Of a DNA stretch of 64,000 bases, positions 15,521-23,668 are shown piece by piece. The stretch lies in assembly GCF_040750395.1 (NCBI RefSeq), contig NZ_JBFLVD010000015.1, positions 62,001 through 126,000 of the forward strand, written 5' to 3'. The stretch comes from Scandinavium sp002470465. Its GTDB lineage: Bacteria > Pseudomonadota > Gammaproteobacteria > Enterobacterales > Enterobacteriaceae. How positions within the stretch are numbered: position 1 is the first letter of the stretch; the number at the start of each line of letters is the position of its first letter. The translations under genes and the position numbers were made by a program. The notes beneath the pieces were generated by a model. That model worked only from the letters and a program-made list of their open reading frames with translations, was not told where the DNA came from and ran no database searches.

Positions 15521-16501
15521 TTAAAGAGCGTAGTGAGTAGACCAGGACTCAAAAACATGCTTGTAAGGTTTAATAAAGTGCTCTTCAGTAAATTGTCCCT
15601 GAATAATTGCCAGCTGGCTGCGTTCTTCCCGATCGTAAACAATTTTTGTTAATGAATGATCCTGATGATTCAGGCTGGGTTGATAAACCAGGCCTGCCGC
15701 CGAATTAGCATTGTAAATTTCCGGGCGGTAGATCTTCTGGAAGGTCTCCATCGTACTGATAGTGCCGATCAACTCCAGTGAAGTGTAATCGTGAAGTAAA
15801 TCACCGGTAAAATAGAATGCTAACGGCGCAACGCTGTTTTTAGGCATAAAATAGCGAACCTGCAGCCCCATTTTACTAAAGTATTGTTCAGTTAAAGATG
15901 CGCCTGTTTTTTGCTCATACTCGATGCCCAATATCGGATGTTCATTTCCTGTACGGTGATAAACCTCTTTGCTTGAAATACTCAGGCAAATTACCGGGGA
16001 CTTTTTAAATCGCTGTTTGTACTCGTTTGAATGGATGAAATGTTTGAAGATATTGCCATGCAAATCACCAAAATCATCCGGGATGCTGAAGTCACGCAGG
16101 CCTTTATTGTGATCTAACAATAATACGCTGAAGTCATAATCACGGACATAGGAGGAGAAGTTATTACCGACAATGCCTTCAATACGTTCATTCGTTTTTT
16201 TATCAATGATGCAGGTTTGTAAAATTTCAATTGCCGGGAAACTTTCGCCAGTCTCGCCGAGATTCAGTTCAGCTGAAATAATATCAAGTTCGACGCTATA
16301 GCGATCGCTTTTAGGGTTATCCCAATAAGCTAAGCTGTTGAAACGATTGTCGATCATCACCAACGTGTTGCGCAGATTTTGCTGGCGGTTTTGTCCTCTG
16401 GCCAGATTCGCAAAATTGGTCGTAATACGCGTATTCTCAGAAGGGTTATAGTTCTCGTCGAAACGGCTGCTTTTAATCGTAAATGTGATATCTGTTTTCA
16501 T
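15521..16501 (-). CDS. mesX: MesX (DUF1852), partner of the short methionine synthase
   Basis: 326-residue DUF1852 protein with no membrane segment or signal peptide. It is the first gene of a two-gene operon with mesD (27-bp gap). Recognised from its N-terminal pattern (FTIKSSRFDENYNPSENTRI, TTNFANLARG) and its constant pairing with the short MetE-like protein. Published genetic work in other bacteria found MesX essential for MesD activity and suggested an oxygenase-like or cofactor role; the chemistry is not settled. The start is ATG at 16501; the best Shine-Dalgarno (CAGGAT) is rather far upstream. No convincing MetJ box was found upstream. Confidence 0.82.
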   Translation of the reverse strand: MKTDITFTIKSSRFDENYNPSENTRITTNFANLARGQNRQQNLRNTLVMIDNRFNSLAYWDNPKSDRYSVELDIISAELNLGETGESFPAIEILQTCIIDKKTNERIEGIVGNNFSSYVRDYDFSVLLLDHNKGLRDFSIPDDFGDLHGNIFKHFIHSNEYKQRFKKSPVICLSISSKEVYHRTGNEHPILGIEYEQKTGASLTEQYFSKMGLQVRYFMPKNSVAPLAFYFTGDLLHDYTSLELIGTISTMETFQKIYRPEIYNANSAAGLVYQPSLNHQDHSLTKIVYDREERSQLAIIQGQFTEEHFIKPYKHVFESWSTHYAL

Positions 16502-16836
16502 GGTGACGCGGCATCCTGAGGATTAAACAGAAAATGGCGCTGGTTTTCTGCTTACCCGTACGTGATGGGAGCAGTAGCGCAATGTCATTTTCTTGTTATC
16601 AATTAATTAACATATGTCTTTTATGCCAGAGCCAGTGGCGGAGTGAAAGCGACTAAATTTCAATGCTGCATGAGCCAACTTCATCATGAGCAATGCGACG
16701 TAATGTGAGCGTACGGTTTGCCGCCGCAGAGATGGCGATGTAACCAAAGTACGCATGGTGTGTGACGAAAAGACGGCTCAGTATTTTATGAACGGAACAA
16801 GCAGTATGCTCGTCAGCACGTTCTGGCAAACGAAAG

Positions 16837-17112
16837 ATGATGACAGGGCACGGGGGGATCCACATCGGGACGTCATCGTCTCCGGCCTCGGTGCTGAATC
16901 AGGACACGCCGGAAAAATCCGTGCCGCTCCAGTTCATGATGGACGGCGAGGTGGTGGCATGGCGGGTTAACCGCGATTACGCGGCTATCGAGTGTTACCA
17001 GGAACGCCCCCTGCACCAGTCCGGCACCTTTGTGCTGGTCAAATCGGTGTACAAACCCGACGAACAGGATGTATTGGTGAAAATGGAAGCCAGGCTGGTA
17101 AAACCAGCCTAG
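16837..17112 (+). CDS. Unrecognised protein fragment (91 aa)
   Basis: An open frame with protein-like composition, especially residues 20-91 (NQDTPEKSVPLQFMMDGEVV, then a run rich in beta-prone residues ending MEARLVKPA). I do not recognise the family. The upstream end is unclear; an ATG pair at 16837 has no good RBS. It may be the 3' part of a longer gene truncated between 16502 and 16837, where I can support no gene. The stretch 16502-16836 otherwise holds only the mesX promoter region and AT-rich sequence. Confidence 0.35.
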   Translation: MMTGHGGIHIGTSSSPASVLNQDTPEKSVPLQFMMDGEVVAWRVNRDYAAIECYQERPLHQSGTFVLVKSVYKPDEQDVLVKMEARLVKPA

Positions 17113-17186
17113 CGTCCAGTTTTGAGGCGTTAGAGAATAAAATTAAAGTCGAAATCACTCCGTGGCTAAAGGAATCGTTTGCCATT

Positions 17187-17750
17187 ATGGAGAGTGAAAA
17201 AGCGTCGCTGGAGAGGGCGAAAATATCGGCCAAAGCGAAACTGGATGAAATAAATATCCGAGAGCGGGAAGCGAGTCGTGTCAGGAAACAACAAGCTGCT
17301 GAGGCACAGGCGAGGAATGCCGCCGCTCAGTACGCACAGTACGAGATAAGTAGAGAGCAGAAAATTGTAGCTTATGAACAGATGTCCCTGGAGAGGAAAC
17401 TGCGTCAGCAGGAAAAAACCTCCCATTGGAAAGGGGCGGCATCCGTCGCGGCTGAATCCTGGGCCGCTGCAGCCCCAAAACAAAGCGGTGCTTCATCAGC
17501 CTCAGTCATAGCTCAACAGCCGACTGCCACTGGAGAACATCCGCAGGATAAGAACATGCAGGAACGTCTGGATGAACTCCGTTCATTTAGGAAAGATTAT
17601 GAGTTGGAACAGAGGTGGAAGGCTCTTCATTCATTCGCTGGAAACCTTGATACAGAACATTTGCAGGAAAGGTTTAATCGACTTCGTGGCAGCGACGAAA
17701 GCAGGCAAACCCGAAGCAAAACACTCGCGCCGCCGCTCGAAAGGGACTGA
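17187..17750 (+). CDS. Coiled-coil-rich protein of unknown function
   Basis: From the ATG at 17187 the frame encodes 187 residues; it is open further up (to 16992), but that part looks like a shadow of the preceding ORF. Residues 1-85 are charged, helical and Ala/Glu/Arg/Lys-rich (SEKASLERAKISAKAKLDE, REREASRVRKQQAAEAQARN), predicting a long coiled coil. A Ser/Ala/Pro-rich linker and a second helical part (MQERLDELRSFRKDYELEQR) follow. No catalytic motif or membrane segment is seen. It could be a phage- or secretion-related structural protein or a fragment of one. A perfect 30-nt inverted repeat follows 40 bp after the stop. Confidence 0.4.
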   Translation: MESEKASLERAKISAKAKLDEINIREREASRVRKQQAAEAQARNAAAQYAQYEISREQKIVAYEQMSLERKLRQQEKTSHWKGAASVAAESWAAAAPKQSGASSASVIAQQPTATGEHPQDKNMQERLDELRSFRKDYELEQRWKALHSFAGNLDTEHLQERFNRLRGSDESRQTRSKTLAPPLERD

Positions 17751-17790
17751 GCCGTACAGGAAGGGCTGCGTTTGGGAACCGTACAATAGA

Positions 17791-17820
17791 TAAGCAGGCC
17801 GCAGCGAAGCGGCCTGCTTA
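17791..17820. terminator. Perfect 12-bp stem, 6-nt loop (terminator-like)
   Basis: TAAGCAGGCCGC and GCGGCCTGCTTA pair without mismatch around AGCGAA. No U-run follows on either strand, so it may act in both directions weakly or be a relic of a mobile element. It lies 73 bp before dif. Confidence 0.5.
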
Positions 17821-17893
17821 CACAGAACGTTATAGTGCAAATCTCAAGTCTCAGTCATCGTCCGGTTCTGGCTCTTTTGCCAAAATAAATGTC

Positions 17894-17921
17894 GGTGCGC
17901 ATAATGTATATTATGTTAAAT
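17894..17921 (+). other. dif: dif, XerC/XerD chromosome dimer resolution site
   Basis: 28-bp site made of the XerC arm GGTGCGCATAA, the spacer TGTATA and the XerD arm TTATGTTAAAT, with no mismatch to the E. coli dif sequence that I know. XerCD, activated by FtsK, resolves chromosome dimers here at cell division. Supporting context: the Ter site at 984, converging KOPS octamers on both sides, and E. coli terminus gene order on both sides. The 309-bp gap 17751-18059 holds this site, the hairpin before it and the small inverted repeat after it; no gene is seen. Confidence 0.95.
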
Positions 17922-17930
17922 GATATGGCA

Positions 17931-17949
17931 CATGAGCAATAAGCTCATG
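17931..17949. repeat. Inverted repeat 9 bp beside dif
   Basis: CATGAGC-AATAA-GCTCATG, a 7-bp perfect stem starting 9 bp after the XerD arm. Accessory sequences next to XerCD sites are known for plasmid and phage sites but not needed at dif; the meaning is unknown. Confidence 0.35.
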
Positions 17950-18059
17950 CACTACATCCCGGTGACCAGAAATCATGCATTAAAATCCCAACCATATCGC
18001 CTCCTCCTCTGTAATAATGATAAGTATCAATGCGTTCTGATAAACCTTAAAGGGAAAGT

Positions 18060-19366
18060 ATGTCTAAGTTTCCGCTGTTCATGTTGATCATGTTCTGGAG
18101 CCTGACGCTTCGGGCCGAGCCTCTGTTCACTCAACAGGAGCAGTCCTGGATAGCGGCTCACCCGCGCGTCTATTACACGGTCAAAGATCTGTGGCCCCAG
18201 GAAACGGTACGCAATGGTATCCACAACGGAATCAGCCGTGAAGTTCTGGATGCGGTTTCCCAGCGCACCGGCCTGACGTTTGTGTTTGTGCCGCCAGATA
18301 AAATGGCAGAAACGCCGGTGATGATGGTCAGTGCGGTTAACGATAACTTACTTACTGATGAAGAACGGAAAAAATGGCTATTCACGTTTCCGTGGGCCAA
18401 TACTATGCCGATGATCGTCAGTAAAAAAGAGGCTGTTCAGAGGACACGGGAGCCGGTATCTCGCCAACGGTGCAAAAGCGTCTGATGCAGGCCTGGCAAC
18501 AGGGTGAGCATCAGGCTGGCGGCAGCGGGCTTGGGCTCTATATCTGCCGATCGCTGGTAAAGCAGATGCAAGGCACGATGGAACTGGTGAGTGAACCAGG
18601 CAAAGGAACGCGCGTAGCAATCGTTTTACCTCTACAACACTGCACCACCCCGGACGATAGCGCAAAGCCGGACTCGATGACACTCCCTGATTTCGCCGGG
18701 CAATGTTCCATATTAGTGGTGGAAGATCACGCAGCCAACCGCCAGATGTTGACCGCTCAGCTGGCCCGTCTGGGGTGTCATTTTGAAACCGCCGAGGATG
18801 GAGAAAGCGCACTTTTGCTGCTTGAAGACGAAAACTACTACGACATTATCCTGCTGGACTGCGGCCTGCCGGGTATCGATGGCTATACCACTACCCGGAA
18901 GATCCGCATGCTTGAACAGCAACAAAACCGGGAGGCCATGATTGTGGTAGCGATTTCGGCGCAAAGCTCAGCTCAGCATCTCGCACGCTGCCTGGAAAGC
19001 GGCATGAATGATGTCCTCACCAAACCGATTCGACTGAACACACTGGCGGAAACCCTGCAAAAATGGTGCACGCCAGCGGGTAGCCAGACGGTACAGATGG
19101 CCACTCATTTGCCGATCGGGGAGGATGTCTGGCTGGCGCTTCAGGATGATACCCGGAAGTTTATCGCTTACACCGAGCAACAGGAGCTATCCTGGATGCT
19201 GCACCATATCCATCGTATTAAAGGCGTAGCGCAAATGTACCAGATTGATAACCTCGCGGAGTACGCCGCCTCCCTGGAAGAGAGCCTGCGGGCCGGGCTG
19301 CCACGCGAACACTGGCAGGCACAAACATGGGGGCTAATGCTCAATAAGCTGACAACTCTGTCCTAA
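18060..19366 (+). pseudogene. BvgS/EvgS-like hybrid sensor kinase with a large out-of-frame internal deletion
   Basis: The 5' part (18060 to about 18440) encodes a signal peptide and the start of a periplasmic solute-binding-type sensor domain (AEPLFTQQEQSWIAAHPRVY). Near 18440 it jumps, in another frame, to the G1 box of the kinase ATP domain (DTGAGISPTVQKRL), then the G2 box GSGLGLYICRSLV. A full receiver domain follows (ILVVEDHAANRQ; phospho-acceptor Asp in IILLDCGLPG; Lys in DVLTKPI), then an HPt-like end (HIHRIKGVAQMY). Transmembrane segment, HisKA and half the ATPase domain are gone, about 400 residues or more. The ORF after the joint could be translated from GTG at 18470, but without the H-box no kinase can result. 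Confidence 0.8.
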
Positions 19367-19480
19367 TAAGAGCTTTTGAGAGTGCTCTTGTGTGCTCTGC
19401 ATGGCCATTTTCGTTCAATCCCATTCGCCCCAAGAGACTGGCTCGCATACCGCGACAGCCACTAGGATTGAAGAAAGGTC

Positions 19481-20668
19481 ATGATGCCCTGGTATAAAAC
19501 GATTCTGCTACTGATAAACTGCCTGCTCGTCTTCACCGTACAGGCAGCCCCGCTGTTCAGCGAAAAAGAACGCGCCTGGATTGCCGAAAATCCGGTGATT
19601 TTCTACGATATTATTGATGACTGGCCGCTCGATTATATCGATCAGGGCAGACATTTTGGCCTGAGCCGGGCGTACCTCGAGCAGATAGAAAAAATGACGG
19701 GGTTACGCTTTAAGCTTGCCGGTGAACAACAGTCACCCGCCTTTGTCACTAACATGCCGGCGGCCTTAATGACGGAGCCTGAGCGTACTAAATGGCATTG
19801 GGCCCAACGCTGGGTCACCGCCAATGCTCTGGTAGTGACAAGCCATGATTCTGATCATATCCGCACTCTCGACCACCTCAGAACAAAGCGTGTTGCCGTT
19901 CGCATGGGCAGCCCATATGAAAAGTGGCTAACCCACTATTATCCCGAAATCGAACTCTCTCCACAGCCGGATATGAGCAGTCTGCTACAGAGCGTACTCT
20001 CAGGGGAAGCGGACGCCGCCATTGGTGCGGATCTGGTATTACGCCCCCTACTGTACCGCCGTTACGCCCACAAACTGGTGGTGGCCGGTCAGTTACCTGA
20101 GATGGTTACCGGGTTACATATGGCCATCTCACCAGAGTGGGAGCCGCTGCGCAACATCCTTTCTAAAGCGCTAGCCAGTATGCCAGCCAGTCAAAGCGAC
20201 CGGCTTTTCAGTCAGTGGGTGGGCGATTTAAAAACCGGAAAGCTCACCGCTGAATTAATTTTCGCCCTCTACCCAGTGGAGATCGGACTGATTATGTTAT
20301 TGCTGTTAAGTCTAATTTGGGCCCTGCGTCGGGCGCTGGTTCATAAGCGGCGCGCCGTGCTCAGTGAAGAGCGGAAAAGCCAGTTTCTCGCCATGATGAG
20401 CCATGAGATCCGCACGCCAATGAATGCGCTGGTTGCCGCGCTTGAACTGCTTCGCCTGCCTGCCGCCGCCCAACAGCGAGAAGAGTATCTGGAGCTGGCG
20501 CTCTCATCCTCTAAGAATCTGCAGGGTTTGCTGAATGACATTCTCGACCACTGCAAACTGGCGCAAAATCAGCTAAAACTGGACAATCACTGCTTTCTGC
20601 GCGCCTGGGTCTCGCTCTCTTTCAGATCGCTGCGGCTAATCTGGCTGCTGGCCCGCCCGGTCCAGTGA
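19481..20668 (+). pseudogene. BvgS/EvgS-like hybrid sensor kinase, 3'-truncated after HisKA
   Basis: Paralogue of the preceding broken kinase. Signal peptide (ILLLINCLLVFTVQAAP), a periplasmic SBP_bac_3-type domain (residues about 25-255), one TM segment (about 263-283, VEIGLIMLLLLSLIWALRR), and HisKA with the H-box MMSHEIRTPMNALVAALELL (His about 309). Homology ends about residue 370 (HCKLAQNQLKLDN, near position 20590). The remaining codons read antisense through the truncated usher gene. ATPase, receiver and HPt domains are missing, so it cannot autophosphorylate. With its partner, it once probably controlled the nearby fimbrial genes. Confidence 0.8.
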
Positions 20669-21219
20669 CCGATACTGCTTTCCAGCTGCAGGTTTTGATA
20701 ACCGGACCAGGGCTGAAGCTCCCCGCCGGCCAGGTTCATTTGGTTACGCAGAATCATCCCAAGGCTACCCTCTTCCGGCAGCGCGATGGTTCTGGCTTTT
20801 CCTTTAGGCTCTTTTGCCGCCGTCGTGACAATATAAAGCGTGGCAGTGCTGAGGCTGTAGTACAGGCTTTGTAAGTCTCGCGGGCAGTCGCTTTCGCACT
20901 TACCTAAAGGAAAAGCATCACCCAGCGCTTTCGCCCACTGGCCACGGATGGCGGATGATATTGTACTGTTCTGAGTTTCGGTGAAATTCGCCAGTTGTAC
21001 CGTTTTAGCGCGAGACAGTAAAATAGTGGCGTCCCCCAGGTACTGGCCATCCAGTTCTACTCTGGAAATGAGCGGCGCCCCGAAAATATGATCACTAAAT
21101 CCTTCAGGCAAATTATCTGCCTGCATAAAAAGATCGTCCATGGGCATTGCAGCACACGACAGCGACGTCAGCACCATAGCCACAGCCAGAGCCAGCTGAT
21201 TTTTACAAGGAAATGACAT
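20587..21219 (-). pseudogene. Alpha-type (CS1/Tcf-like) fimbrial usher, N-terminal fragment only
   Basis: Third gene of the fimbrial operon. Signal peptide at the start chosen (MSFPCKNQLALAVAMVLTSL, then SCAAM), then an N-terminal usher domain typical of the alpha/CS1 group (NLPEGFSDHIFGAPLISRVE, DGQYLGDATILLSRAKTVQL, and a two-Cys segment GKCESDC). Ushers are about 800-900 residues; here only about 200 remain before the frame ends in sequence from the convergent sensor kinase near 20590-20610. Without the beta-barrel no pilus can be exported. An in-frame ATG at 21246 lies in the terminator hairpin and is unlikely to be the start. Confidence 0.75.
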
Positions 21220-21232
21220 AGATTCATCCAGA

Positions 21233-21257
21233 TTAAAAAAGGGCACAACGTGCCCTT
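21233..21257 (-). terminator. Attenuating terminator between major pilin and usher
   Basis: On the minus strand AAGGGCAC and GTGCCCTT pair around a 3-nt loop and are followed directly by a run of six T. It lies 16 nt after the pilin stop. Partial terminators after the major pilin gene are common in fimbrial operons and keep pilin in excess over usher. Confidence 0.75.
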
Positions 21258-21272
21258 AACTCTGCAAAAGGG

Positions 21273-21773
21273 TTAGATCTCGTAGTCAAACACCATATTG
21301 ATCGTACCCTCGTAAGCACCCGCATCATAAGCTGATACTGTCCCTGGACTCACCACCAGAGGCAATGTCTGCTCCGTTGTTACCGCTGCAGCCAGAATTT
21401 CAGCCGGGGTGCCAGAACCCACAGGCAGGGTCACGGAGTTAATTTGGATATCCAGCGGAATAATCTTTAACGGATCAGTGGTGTGAACAAGCTGTGGTGC
21501 TGCACTCAGGTGAGCCGTGATCTTGCCGGCGGTGTTTTTCGCCTTCAGGTAGGTGCTCACGTTTTCCAGCGTTTCCGTATAGTTATTCCACGGCATGGTA
21601 TGCGTGGTGCCAGAAAACGAAGGGTCGCTGAATACCACGTAATAACGCTCCACTGGAATGGTCGCTGCCAGGTCAAAAGTCAGCATTGACGGGTCAGCGG
21701 CCATTGCTGGCGTAACTGCGGTGGTCATGGTAGTTGCAAATACTGCTGCCATTACGGTTGTTTTAAAGTTCAT
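21273..21773 (-). CDS. Alpha-type (CS1/CFA/Tcf) major fimbrial subunit
   Basis: About 166-residue pilin with signal peptide (MNFKTTVMAAVFATTMTTAV, then TPAMA before mature ADPSM). The mature start and the mix of beta-strand and Ala/Thr-rich segments (EILAAAVTTEQTLPLVVSPG) and the C-terminal GTINMVFDYEI donor-type strand are typical of CS1-family subunits (CooA, CfaB, TcfB). Three consecutive ATGs occur; the third (21773) has the best distance from AAGGA. It follows the chaperone gene by 28 bp. The subunit is intact, but its usher is not. Confidence 0.8.
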   Translation of the reverse strand: MNFKTTVMAAVFATTMTTAVTPAMAADPSMLTFDLAATIPVERYYVVFSDPSFSGTTHTMPWNNYTETLENVSTYLKAKNTAGKITAHLSAAPQLVHTTDPLKIIPLDIQINSVTLPVGSGTPAEILAAAVTTEQTLPLVVSPGTVSAYDAGAYEGTINMVFDYEI

Positions 21774-21801
21774 CATCATTCCTTAACTTTACAGGACGGG
21801 G

Positions 21802-22533
21802 TTATCCGAAAGACTTCGGCGTTTTCTTTTTTCCTTCAAGCAACGTAAATTGCGTGACGGCGTTGATCTCTTTTTTCAGCTCATAGCGAGAGCCAGGTCG
21901 TACAATGGTATAAACGGGATCAGAGCACTTCTCCGATTTACACTGTTTAATATCTTCCAGGCTAACACTGCTATTGCCCTTGTTATGAACAATAATTTTA
22001 TTACCCTGTGTTTCAAATACCGTTTTATACTGCGGGTTTTTAGGGTGCACAATAACCATCACACCATATCCCGTTAGCACACTGATACCGGCATTCACTT
22101 TCGCAGAATATTCGTCGAATTCTTTCTGCGACTGTCCAAATTCATTTTTATCTTTCGGCATGACCGGAATAAAACGTACGCGATAGTAGCGCTCACGGTC
22201 TCGATTGCCGGTAATAACCAGACGGCCAGACTGCATCCCTTTGGCCGGAATAATCATCCTTCCCGGGGTGAAAATAAGCCCGTCAATATTACTTTTCGCT
22301 GCATCCTGCGCATCGATGCGGGTTTCCTGTTTTTTACCATCAGGGCTGTAAGTCACTTCACGGACTTCTACTCGTACAAAGGCGGTGCTATCACCATTAT
22401 TACGCACACGCTTGAGCTGCGTGCTTCTATCGCCATCGACTATTTCGTACATAGCGCCAACATTTAATACGGGAGCAGAATTCGCCGCCCAGGTAATACT
22501 CATTAAACAAATGAGAGCTGTTACTCTTAACAT
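21802..22533 (-). CDS. Alpha-type fimbrial periplasmic chaperone
   Basis: 243-residue exported protein, first gene of the CS1/Tcf-like operon. Signal peptide MLRVTALICLMSITWAANSA, then an immunoglobulin-like chaperone fold: VGAMYEIVDGDRSTQLKRVR, FVRVEVREVTYSPDGKKQET, and the strand before the usher-contact loop RYYRVRFIPVMPKD. Two cysteines near the C-terminus (IKQCKSEKC) probably form a disulfide. RBS GAGGAAAAT. In CS1 systems this protein (CooB/CfaA) binds subunits through donor-strand capping. The 199-bp upstream region is AT-rich and would hold the operon promoter. Confidence 0.82.
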   Translation of the reverse strand: MLRVTALICLMSITWAANSAPVLNVGAMYEIVDGDRSTQLKRVRNNGDSTAFVRVEVREVTYSPDGKKQETRIDAQDAAKSNIDGLIFTPGRMIIPAKGMQSGRLVITGNRDRERYYRVRFIPVMPKDKNEFGQSQKEFDEYSAKVNAGISVLTGYGVMVIVHPKNPQYKTVFETQGNKIIVHNKGNSSVSLEDIKQCKSEKCSDPVYTIVRPGSRYELKKEINAVTQFTLLEGKKKTPKSFG

Positions 22534-22732
22534 ATTTTCCTCACACGCTGAAGTGCCTGTCTCAGACCTGACGTATGAAAAAGAGGCACGTAATTAACGA
22601 AAGCTAATATGCATCAAGACAAGAATGATCTCATACAAGACCACTCTCAAAAAATTCAGAGGGAAAAATAAAAATTCAACCACAACCAATAACATAACAA
22701 TGAAATAACATTTTTTTATTATTTATTGATTT

Positions 22733-22963
22733 TTGCCAAGAGAGACCGGGGGGGACGTTGTGGATACCTTCCTTCCGCTATATCGGGGAGGTGTGGTGGG
22801 AACGGTTATCGAACCCGTGAGCTACGTTAATACAAATGGCAGCGTTGATTTTGTCGTCGGTGAACCGGCCAGCGCTCTGATGCTCGAACATTTAGGCTCA
22901 ACCTGGCGAGGTGCCGCGACGCTGATTTTTGACTCTGAATTACCGTTTATTCCGGGAGCCTGA
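22733..22963 (+). pseudogene. C-terminal fragment of a fimbrial tip subunit/adhesin
   Basis: The open frame has no ATG at a plausible place (first codon TTG, no RBS). It encodes 70-odd residues with a pilin-like ending, GSTWRGAATLIFDSELPFIP, reminiscent of the terminal strands of alpha-fimbrial tip subunits. It lies on the opposite strand to the chaperone-pilin-usher operon and runs directly into the EAL gene two bases after its stop. I infer the 3' remnant of an adhesin gene whose 5' part was lost near 22730. It could instead be an unrelated remnant. Confidence 0.4.
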
Positions 22964-22965
22964 AA

Positions 22966-23631
22966 ATGACAATACCGCTTTCCGTTAACGCCCCTGTAGG
23001 GCAAAGCGAATTGCTTGAGCGCCTCCTCCATCCGACCCCGCTCATCAAAGATTTCCACTACTGGCTCGATAGCCAGAGTGGTAAACGCGTGATATGCAGC
23101 GTCGAACTGGATGCGCTGTGCACAAAAATAAATACTCTCGAAGCAACCGGGCTGGAGCTGGTACTCAGCCTGCGGCTGCTGCAGGAGATAATCAGAATGG
23201 ATTTACTGGAAATTACGCCCGTGATGCTCAGTATTACCGATGAGTGGCTCGCCTACCCCGACCTGCCGGAATTATTGGACAGAATTATCAACTTCAAACA
23301 GCTCACAAACCCCATACTCCTGCACATCATTCCTGAACAAAAGGCGTCTCTGGGCCGACATCTGAAAACCAATATCAAGAACCTGAAATCCCGGGGATGT
23401 AGCATTGTTATCGATGGATGCAGTCTCGACAGAACAGATAACCACATTATCAGGGGATGCGACGGCATAATGTATGAGATGGACGAACTTATCGCTAAAC
23501 CAGAGAATCAGGAACAACTTCAAATTTATCGGAACGGGGGCAAGTTTATTCAGATTGCCGGCGTCAAGCCGGAGATCTTGCCGCTGGCAAGGCAACTGGC
23601 CGGAGATGATTTTTATTACTCATACCAGTAA
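22966..23631 (+). CDS. Degenerate EAL-domain protein
   Basis: 221-residue protein with the EAL fold order but without catalytic residues. The position of the EAL motif has SVELDALCTKI, the DDFG loop is replaced by VIDGCSLDRTDN, and the catalytic Lys region reads CDGIMYEMDEL. It should therefore not hydrolyse c-di-GMP and may act as a ligand- or protein-binding regulator, as other degenerate EAL proteins do in fimbrial control. The start ATG has a good RBS (GGGAGCC) and follows the adhesin fragment by two bases, so they were probably one operon. An intrinsic terminator follows. Confidence 0.7.
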   Translation: MTIPLSVNAPVGQSELLERLLHPTPLIKDFHYWLDSQSGKRVICSVELDALCTKINTLEATGLELVLSLRLLQEIIRMDLLEITPVMLSITDEWLAYPDLPELLDRIINFKQLTNPILLHIIPEQKASLGRHLKTNIKNLKSRGCSIVIDGCSLDRTDNHIIRGCDGIMYEMDELIAKPENQEQLQIYRNGGKFIQIAGVKPEILPLARQLAGDDFYYSYQ

Positions 23632-23668
23632 GACGTCTCGCCGCTAAGACCTGACCACAGAGCTGACG

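Noticed and set aside
16595..16625. Possible MetJ box (AGACATAT) upstream of mesX
   Set aside because: Only one of the two adjacent 8-mers resembles AGACGTCT; MetJ needs tandem boxes, and the second matches at about one position.
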